Notes under the pieces: model-generated
The model's database searches: none
Seen by the model: only the letters and a program-made list of their open reading frames with translations
Told to the model about the DNA's origin: nothing
From: Solirubrobacteraceae bacterium
GTDB lineage: Bacteria; Actinomycetota; Thermoleophilia; Solirubrobacterales; Solirubrobacteraceae
Assembly (NCBI GenBank): GCA_030038955.1
Contig: JASHQV010000011.1
Span: forward strand, 1 to 8,266
Reading direction: 5' to 3'
Length of the DNA: 8,266 bases
Part shown: one piece after another, positions 4,135-8,266 of the stretch
How the letters are laid out: every line of letters starts with the position of its first letter
Numbering within the stretch: position 1 is the stretch's first letter
Translations under genes and position numbers: made by a program

Positions 4135-5544
4135 GTGGCCGACGAGCAGATCCCGACCGGTCGCGTCTCCCGCACGGCGCGAGTCGGCCGGCTCGCCGCG
4201 GGCCAGGCGATCCGCCAGGCCGGCACCCGTGCAGCCAATGTGGCCCGCAGCCGCGAGAGCGCCGCGGCGGCGCTCGAGCGTCGCAACATCGAGGCGGCCG
4301 AGCAGATCGTCGCGACGCTGGGGACGATGAAGGGCGCGGCGATGAAGGTGGGACAGGTGATGTCGTTCCTCGACCCGGGGATCGTCCCCGAGCCCTATCA
4401 GGAGGAGTTCCAGCACAAGCTGGCGGCACTGCGCGACGCCGCCCCGCGGGTCACGTTCAAGCAGATGCAGCGGGTGATCGAGGACGAGCTCGAGGGCCCG
4501 CTGGACGAGCTGTTCGCCGAGTTCGAGCCCGAGCCGATCGCGGCTGCCTCGATCGGACAGGTGTACCGGGCACGGCTGCGCGAGGATGGCCGCGGCGACG
4601 CGGCCGCCGGCCGCGAAGTGGCCGTCAAGGTCCAGTATCCGGGCGTGGCGGCGGCCGTGCGCGCCGACCTCCAGAACATCGGGATGATCCTGCGGCTGGC
4701 CAAGCGGATCGCACCCGGGCTCGACCCGAAGACCGTCGGCGAGGAGATCCGCAACCGGATCGAGGAGGAGCTCGACTACGAGCTGGAGGCCCAGAACCAG
4801 CGTGCGCTGGCGCGGATCTACCGCGGCCACCCGTTCATCAAGGTGCCCGAGGTGATCACCTCGCTGTCGCGCGAGCGCGTACTGGTCAGCGAGTACGTGC
4901 GGGGGACCGGGTTCGAGGCGCTGAAGCGCCACCCGCGCAAGGACCGCGACCGGGTCGGCGAGATCATCTTCCGCTTCTACTTCGGCTGCCTGTACCGCCA
5001 CCACCAGTTCTCGGGCGACCCGCACCCGGGCAACTCGATGCTGCTCGACGACGGACGCATGGCGTTCATCGACTTCGGGCTGTTCAAGCGCATGCCGGAG
5101 GCGGCGGTGGAGCTGGAGAAGGAGGTGATCCGGGCCACCGTCGACGGCGATGCCGACACGATCATGCGGCTCGGCACCGAGGTCGGCTTCTTCCCCGAGC
5201 CGGACAAGTTCAACCCGCGGCGAGTGCTCGAGCACTTCCGCGCCGCCACTGCCTGGTACACGGTCGACCAGCAGATCGAGCTGACGCCGGAGATCGCCAC
5301 GCAGGTGCTGATCGACATGAGCGACCCGCGCTCGGCCTACTTCGGCCAGCTGCGTCACGAGTCCGCGCCACCCGACCACATCTTCGGACGGCGGATGGAG
5401 GTGCTGACGCTGGCGGTGCTCGCCCAGCTGCACGCGCGCGGGAACTTCCATCGGATCTCCCGCGAGTGGTTCTTCGGCGATCCGCCGGCGACCGAGCTGG
5501 GCGAGCAGGAGGCCGAGTTCTACAGCGGCGCCCGCGCCGGCTGA
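4135..5544 (+). CDS. ABC1/UbiB/ADCK-family atypical kinase (AarF-like)
   Basis: The 469-residue protein has every ABC1 hallmark. KVGQ (71-74) is the family-specific KxGQ helix motif. IAAASIGQVYRA (135-146) holds the AAAS loop that replaces the usual glycine-rich loop. K165 in VAVKVQ is the ATP-binding lysine. EELDYELEAQN (211-221) carries the family ExD acidic motif. GDPHPGN (294-300) is the catalytic loop, and D313 in FIDFG binds the metal. Known members (UbiB, COQ8) are ATPases that support quinone or lipid metabolism. In an actinobacterium that probably uses menaquinone, the partner pathway is open. The C-terminus (about 400-469) shows no membrane helices, unlike proteobacterial UbiB. The start is GTG at 4135, 3 bases after the upstream hydrolase stop, with no Shine-Dalgarno sequence of its own, so translation is probably coupled and the genes form an operon. 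Residues 1-60 are Ala/Arg-rich and probably helical. Confidence 0.9.
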   Translation: MADEQIPTGRVSRTARVGRLAAGQAIRQAGTRAANVARSRESAAAALERRNIEAAEQIVATLGTMKGAAMKVGQVMSFLDPGIVPEPYQEEFQHKLAALRDAAPRVTFKQMQRVIEDELEGPLDELFAEFEPEPIAAASIGQVYRARLREDGRGDAAAGREVAVKVQYPGVAAAVRADLQNIGMILRLAKRIAPGLDPKTVGEEIRNRIEEELDYELEAQNQRALARIYRGHPFIKVPEVITSLSRERVLVSEYVRGTGFEALKRHPRKDRDRVGEIIFRFYFGCLYRHHQFSGDPHPGNSMLLDDGRMAFIDFGLFKRMPEAAVELEKEVIRATVDGDADTIMRLGTEVGFFPEPDKFNPRRVLEHFRAATAWYTVDQQIELTPEIATQVLIDMSDPRSAYFGQLRHESAPPDHIFGRRMEVLTLAVLAQLHARGNFHRISREWFFGDPPATELGEQEAEFYSGARAG

Positions 5545-5572
5545 GCCGCGCCGTCGCTGCGCACGGAGCTTC

Positions 5573-5604
5573 CGGGGATGCCGGCTGGCGGCACGGCATC
5601 CCCG
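5573..5604. terminator. Bidirectional terminator-like hairpin between the convergent kinase and pyk genes
   Basis: CGGGGATGCCG (5573-5583) and CGGCATCCCCG (5594-5604) are perfect 11-bp arms around a 10-base loop. The hairpin is 28 bases after the kinase stop and 8 bases after the pyk stop, so it can serve both convergent transcripts. There is no T-run on either side. Confidence 0.7.
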
Positions 5605-5612
5605 CCGATCCG

Positions 5613-7019
5613 CTACACCCGCTGGACCTGCAGCAGGCTGGTGGTGCCGGGGTTGCCGCTCGGCAGCCCGGCGGTGATTCCGACGCGCGCGCCCGGCTCG
5701 ACCCACCCCAGCTCGACGACCCGGCGGGCAGCGTCGGCGATCAGCGCCTCGGTGACCTCGTGGCGGCGCATCGAGGCGGCCTGGACGCCCCACATCAGGC
5801 CGCAGCGGCGCACCGTCTCCTTGCCCGGCGACAGCGCGTAGATCGGCACGTGCGGGCGGTGGGCGGAGATCAGCCGGGCCGAGCGGCCCGACAGCGTCGG
5901 CACGACCAGCGCGGCCAGGTGCAGATCGTGGGCGGCGGCACAGGCGCTGTAGGCGACGGTGTAGGCGGGGTCCCGGGCGTCGCGGCGAACCCGGTGCTCG
6001 TTCCACTCGCGATAGGGGAGGCCGCGCTCGGTGCGCTCGGCGATCGAGGCCATCATCGCCACCGATTCCACCGGGTACTGACCGATTGCGGTCTCCTGCG
6101 ACAGCATCACCGCGTCGGTGCCGTCGAGGATCGCGTTCGCCACATCGGTCGCCTCGGCACGGGTGGGACGCGTGGAGTTGACCATCGAGTCGAGCATCTG
6201 CGTCGCCGTGATCGAGGGACGCGCCAGCCGTCCGGCGACCCGCAGCAGCTCCTTCTGGACCATCGGCACGTCCTCGATCGGCAGCTCGATGCCGAGGTCC
6301 CCGCGCGCCACCATCACGCAGTCGGCCGCGCGGATGATCTCCTCGGCGGCGTCCACGGCCTGTGGCTTCTCCATCTTCGCGATCAGCGGCAGGCGCGTGT
6401 GGCGGCGGACGCTGGTGACGTCGTCGGCGCTGCGCACGAACGACAGCGCCACCAAGTCGACTCCGATCGACTCGCCGAAGTGCAGCATCTCCAGGTCCTC
6501 CTCGGCGACCGAGTTGAGCCCGCGCGTCGATCCGGGGATGTTGAGGCCCTGGCGGGAGGCGACCGAGCCGCCCACCTCGACGGCGGTCTCGATCTCGCCG
6601 TCCTGCGCACGCACGCTCGTGACGCGCAGGCGGATGGCGCCATCGGCGAGATAGATGACGTCATCGCGATCGACACCGTCGGCGAGTCCATCCCAGCTGA
6701 CCGACATGCGCCGCTCGTTGCCGACCGCGGTCGAGCCGCAGCACAGCACCAGCCGCTCGCCGGGCTTGAGCTCGGCGATGTCCTCATCGAGGGCACCGAT
6801 CCGGATCTTCGGTCCCGGGAGGTCCTGGAGGATCGCCACCTGGCGCCCGACCGCCCCCGCCGCCTCGCGGATCCGGCGAGCGTTCTCGGCGTGCAGCTCG
6901 CGATCGCCGTGGGAGAAGTTGAGCCGCGCGACGTCGAGGCCCGCCTCGATCATCCGCGTCAGCGTCTCGCGGTCGGACGAGGCAGGTCCGATCGTGGCGA
7001 CGATCTTCGTGCGGCGCAT
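5613..7019 (-). CDS. pyk: Pyruvate kinase
   Basis: The 468-residue protein is full length for a bacterial pyruvate kinase, which transfers phosphate from phosphoenolpyruvate to ADP in the last step of glycolysis. It starts MRRTKIVATIGPASSD. RLNFSHG (32-38) has the expected Asn and Ser. K215 in LIAKMEKPQ is the catalytic lysine, with E217 as a metal ligand; D241 in ARGDLGIE is the second ligand, and T273 in TATQML is the active-site threonine. RPTRAEATDVANAILDG (284-300) and MLSQETAIGQYP (305-316) follow. The B domain spans about 76-160 and the allosteric C domain about 330-468. Residues 65-73 read QDLPGPKIR rather than LDTKGPEIR, so the positions equivalent to Thr113, Lys114 and Glu117 of the muscle enzyme are Leu, Pro and Lys. 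That pattern is associated with K+-independent enzymes. The ATG has no Shine-Dalgarno sequence; a short ORF ends right against it. The aminopeptidase gene lies 50 bases upstream. Confidence 0.96.
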   Translation of the reverse strand: MRRTKIVATIGPASSDRETLTRMIEAGLDVARLNFSHGDRELHAENARRIREAAGAVGRQVAILQDLPGPKIRIGALDEDIAELKPGERLVLCCGSTAVGNERRMSVSWDGLADGVDRDDVIYLADGAIRLRVTSVRAQDGEIETAVEVGGSVASRQGLNIPGSTRGLNSVAEEDLEMLHFGESIGVDLVALSFVRSADDVTSVRRHTRLPLIAKMEKPQAVDAAEEIIRAADCVMVARGDLGIELPIEDVPMVQKELLRVAGRLARPSITATQMLDSMVNSTRPTRAEATDVANAILDGTDAVMLSQETAIGQYPVESVAMMASIAERTERGLPYREWNEHRVRRDARDPAYTVAYSACAAAHDLHLAALVVPTLSGRSARLISAHRPHVPIYALSPGKETVRRCGLMWGVQAASMRRHEVTEALIADAARRVVELGWVEPGARVGITAGLPSGNPGTTSLLQVQRV

Positions 7020-7046
7020 CTAGTGGCAGAGCGGCTCGGCGGGCAT
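7020..7046 (-). CDS. Possible 8-codon upstream ORF abutting pyk
   Basis: On the minus strand ATG (7046-7044) opens MPAEPLCH and closes with TAG directly next to the pyk ATG (TAGATG), in the same frame. GAGGGA stands just before it, whereas pyk itself lacks a ribosome-binding site, so reinitiation is possible. A function for the peptide cannot be shown. Confidence 0.3.
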   Translation of the reverse strand: MPAEPLCH

Positions 7047-7056
7047 TCCCTCGTGC

Positions 7057-7062
7057 AAGTTA
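7057..7062 (-). promoter_or_regulatory. Possible -10 box upstream of pyk
   Basis: TAACTT on the minus strand fits TANNNT. It lies between the aminopeptidase stop and the short upstream ORF and would give pyk a leader of about 30 bases. No -35 is evident, and co-transcription with the aminopeptidase is equally possible. Confidence 0.25.
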
Positions 7063-7069
7063 CCTCGGC

Positions 7070-8149
7070 TCACGGCGCCAGCACGCCGTCGTTGAGGATC
7101 GCCTCGCCGTCGAGCTTCAGTGCGCCGCCCGCGCGCAGGTCGCAGACCAGGTCCCAGTGCAGCGCCGAGACGTTGGTGCCCCCGGACTGCGGGTAGGAAC
7201 GGCCGAGTGCGAGGTGGACGCTGCCGGCGAGCTTCTCGTCCAACAGCGTCGAGCCCGTGGCGCGATCGATCCCGCCGTTGGTGCCGATCCCGAGCTCGCC
7301 GAGGTAGCGGGCGCCGTCGTCGGTGGCGAGCGCGGCGAGCAGCTGCTGCTCGCCGCGCTCGGCGGTGGCGTGGACCACGCGTCCCTCCGCGAAGCTCAGC
7401 TCGACGCCGGCCACCTCGGCGCCGCGCGCCACCGAAGCGACGTTGAAGCGGATCGTGCCGGTCGCCGAACGCTCGTGCGGGGCGGTGAACACCTCGCCGC
7501 TGGGCATGTTGTGGCGGCCGTCGGAGTTGATCCACGGGCGCCCGCCGACGTCGAGGCGTAGATCGGTGCCTGGCGCCTCGATGCGCAGCTCGTGCCCACC
7601 GCTGAGGCGGCCGATCAGCCGCTGCTGGCGCTCGCGCAGGTCCGACCAGGCCGCCACCGGATCGGGACGGTCGAGGAACAGCGCCCTGCTCAGCAGCTGC
7701 TCGTAGTCGTGCTCGGTCATCCCGGCCTCGCGGGCCAGGGCCGGTGTCGGCCAGATGCTGACGACGCGCCCGCCCTGCATGCGTGCGCGCTGGATCGGGG
7801 CGCGAGCGCGCGCCACGCGGGCGAGCAGGGTCGGGTCGATCGCCGCTAGCGCGCGGGTATCGCCGGGCGCCTCGATCCGGAGCACCGCGTCCGCCGCCTC
7901 GACCTCGACCAGCTCCAGCGGCGCGAACGAGTCGAGCTGCCGGTCGCGGGCGTGGTGGTAGAAGTCGCGTAGCAGCTCGGGTGGCGACAGCCGCAGCAGC
8001 GGCCAGGCGCCGCGGTCGAGCAGCACCCGGCACAGCGCCGCCGCCGGTAGCTGCGCGAGCGTGGTGGTCAAGATCAGCACCTGCTGGCCCGGCTCGGATC
8101 GGAGGCACCAGTCGGTGAGCAGCGCCGCGTAGGCGTCGGGGTCGATCAT
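7070..8149 (-). CDS. M29-family metallo-aminopeptidase (AmpS/PepS/aminopeptidase T type)
   Basis: The 359-residue protein matches the M29 family, which removes N-terminal amino acids using two metal ions in the cytoplasm. All ligands are visible in the C-terminal half: E219 in NMPSGEVF, E285 in LGELGIGTN, H312 in SVHLALG, Y319 in RSYPQSGG, and H331 and D333 in SALHWDLVCDLR. LDEKLAGSVHLALG and the closing DGEAILNDG are family signatures. The N-terminal half (about 1-185) is the more variable domain, beginning DPDAYAALLTDWCLRSEPGQ, where the family binds and caps the active site. Usual family length is about 360-410, so this one is at the short end but complete. The ATG (8149-8147) overlaps the stop of the preceding gene as ATGA, indicating translational coupling; GGAG lies 11 bases upstream. 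Pyruvate kinase follows after 50 bases. Confidence 0.93.
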   Translation of the reverse strand: MIDPDAYAALLTDWCLRSEPGQQVLILTTTLAQLPAAALCRVLLDRGAWPLLRLSPPELLRDFYHHARDRQLDSFAPLELVEVEAADAVLRIEAPGDTRALAAIDPTLLARVARARAPIQRARMQGGRVVSIWPTPALAREAGMTEHDYEQLLSRALFLDRPDPVAAWSDLRERQQRLIGRLSGGHELRIEAPGTDLRLDVGGRPWINSDGRHNMPSGEVFTAPHERSATGTIRFNVASVARGAEVAGVELSFAEGRVVHATAERGEQQLLAALATDDGARYLGELGIGTNGGIDRATGSTLLDEKLAGSVHLALGRSYPQSGGTNVSALHWDLVCDLRAGGALKLDGEAILNDGVLAP

Positions 8150-8266
8150 GGCGCCTGCATCTCCGGGAAGTTGTCGCGCAGCTGGGCGCGCAGCGAGTCG
8201 CGCACGAAGCGGCGCTCGGCCGCGGACGCGATCCGGTAGCGATCGAGCAGCTCCCGCTGGCGCTCG
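8146..8266 (-). CDS. C-terminal fragment of an unknown protein
   Basis: The last 39 codons of a gene that enters from the right edge, ending ERRFVRDSLRAQLRDNFPEM then QAP and TGA (8148-8146). The piece is Arg-rich and probably helical. I do not recognise it. The reading frame is supported by the ATGA overlap with the aminopeptidase start and by the G/C-biased third positions; the two genes are likely in one operon. Confidence 0.6.
   Translation of the reverse strand, partial: ERQRELLDRYRIASAAERRFVRDSLRAQLRDNFPEMQAP

Noticed and set aside
3319..6006. 895-codon open frame on the minus strand
   Set aside because: It runs antisense to the hydrolase, ABC1 kinase and part of pyk. Its translation is Arg/His/Leu/Gly-rich with no recognisable domain, typical of antisense frames in high-GC DNA.
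5466..7196. 576-codon open frame on the plus strand
   Set aside because: It is antisense to pyruvate kinase, whose catalytic motifs are unambiguous.
1..8266. CRISPR array, tRNA, rRNA, phage or defence cluster
   Set aside because: No regularly spaced identical repeats, no tRNA-like cloverleaf or rRNA sequence noticed, and every well-supported gene is metabolic or a conserved hypothetical.

Overview
This window looks like ordinary chromosomal, core-metabolic DNA from a high-GC Gram-positive. It is about 70% GC, third codon positions are strongly G/C, there are several GTG starts, and many starts lack a Shine-Dalgarno sequence. Gene content and protein style suggest a deep-branching actinobacterium, perhaps Thermoleophilia/Solirubrobacterales-like. 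That placement is inference: there is no rRNA here to prove it. I see no mobile element, phage gene, CRISPR array, tRNA or rRNA.

Left part (1-1378, all minus strand, read right to left): a Nudix hydrolase, then a DUF3817 three-helix membrane protein, then the first 47 codons of a lipoyl-bearing 2-oxoacid dehydrogenase E2 subunit cut by the window edge. A divergent intergenic region (1379-1530) separates the Nudix gene from a ketopantoate reductase gene (panE) on the plus strand. It holds a perfect 13-bp inverted repeat almost midway between the two starts. panE then meets, tail to tail with a 4-base overlap, a small minus-strand gene of unknown function.

Middle part (2878-5544, plus strand): glyoxalase I (gloA), two back-to-back hairpins, a metallo-beta-lactamase-fold hydrolase that could act as glyoxalase II, and 3 bases later an ABC1/UbiB-type atypical kinase. 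The pair suggests methylglyoxal detoxification next to a quinone/lipid-linked kinase. A GC-rich hairpin (5573-5604) sits between the convergent kinase and pyruvate kinase genes.

Right part (8266 down to 5613, minus strand): the last 39 codons of an unknown gene, an M29 metallo-aminopeptidase joined to it by an ATGA overlap, and pyruvate kinase. Pyruvate kinase is preceded by a tiny in-frame ORF whose TAG abuts the pyk ATG.

The most interesting non-coding signal is a repeated arrangement in which a TANNNT-like -10 box (TACGCT twice, TACCTT, CAAGCT) lies 6-7 bases before the start codon of four genes without a convincing Shine-Dalgarno sequence. This is what leaderless transcription would look like. 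I did not find an exotic undescribed multi-gene system.
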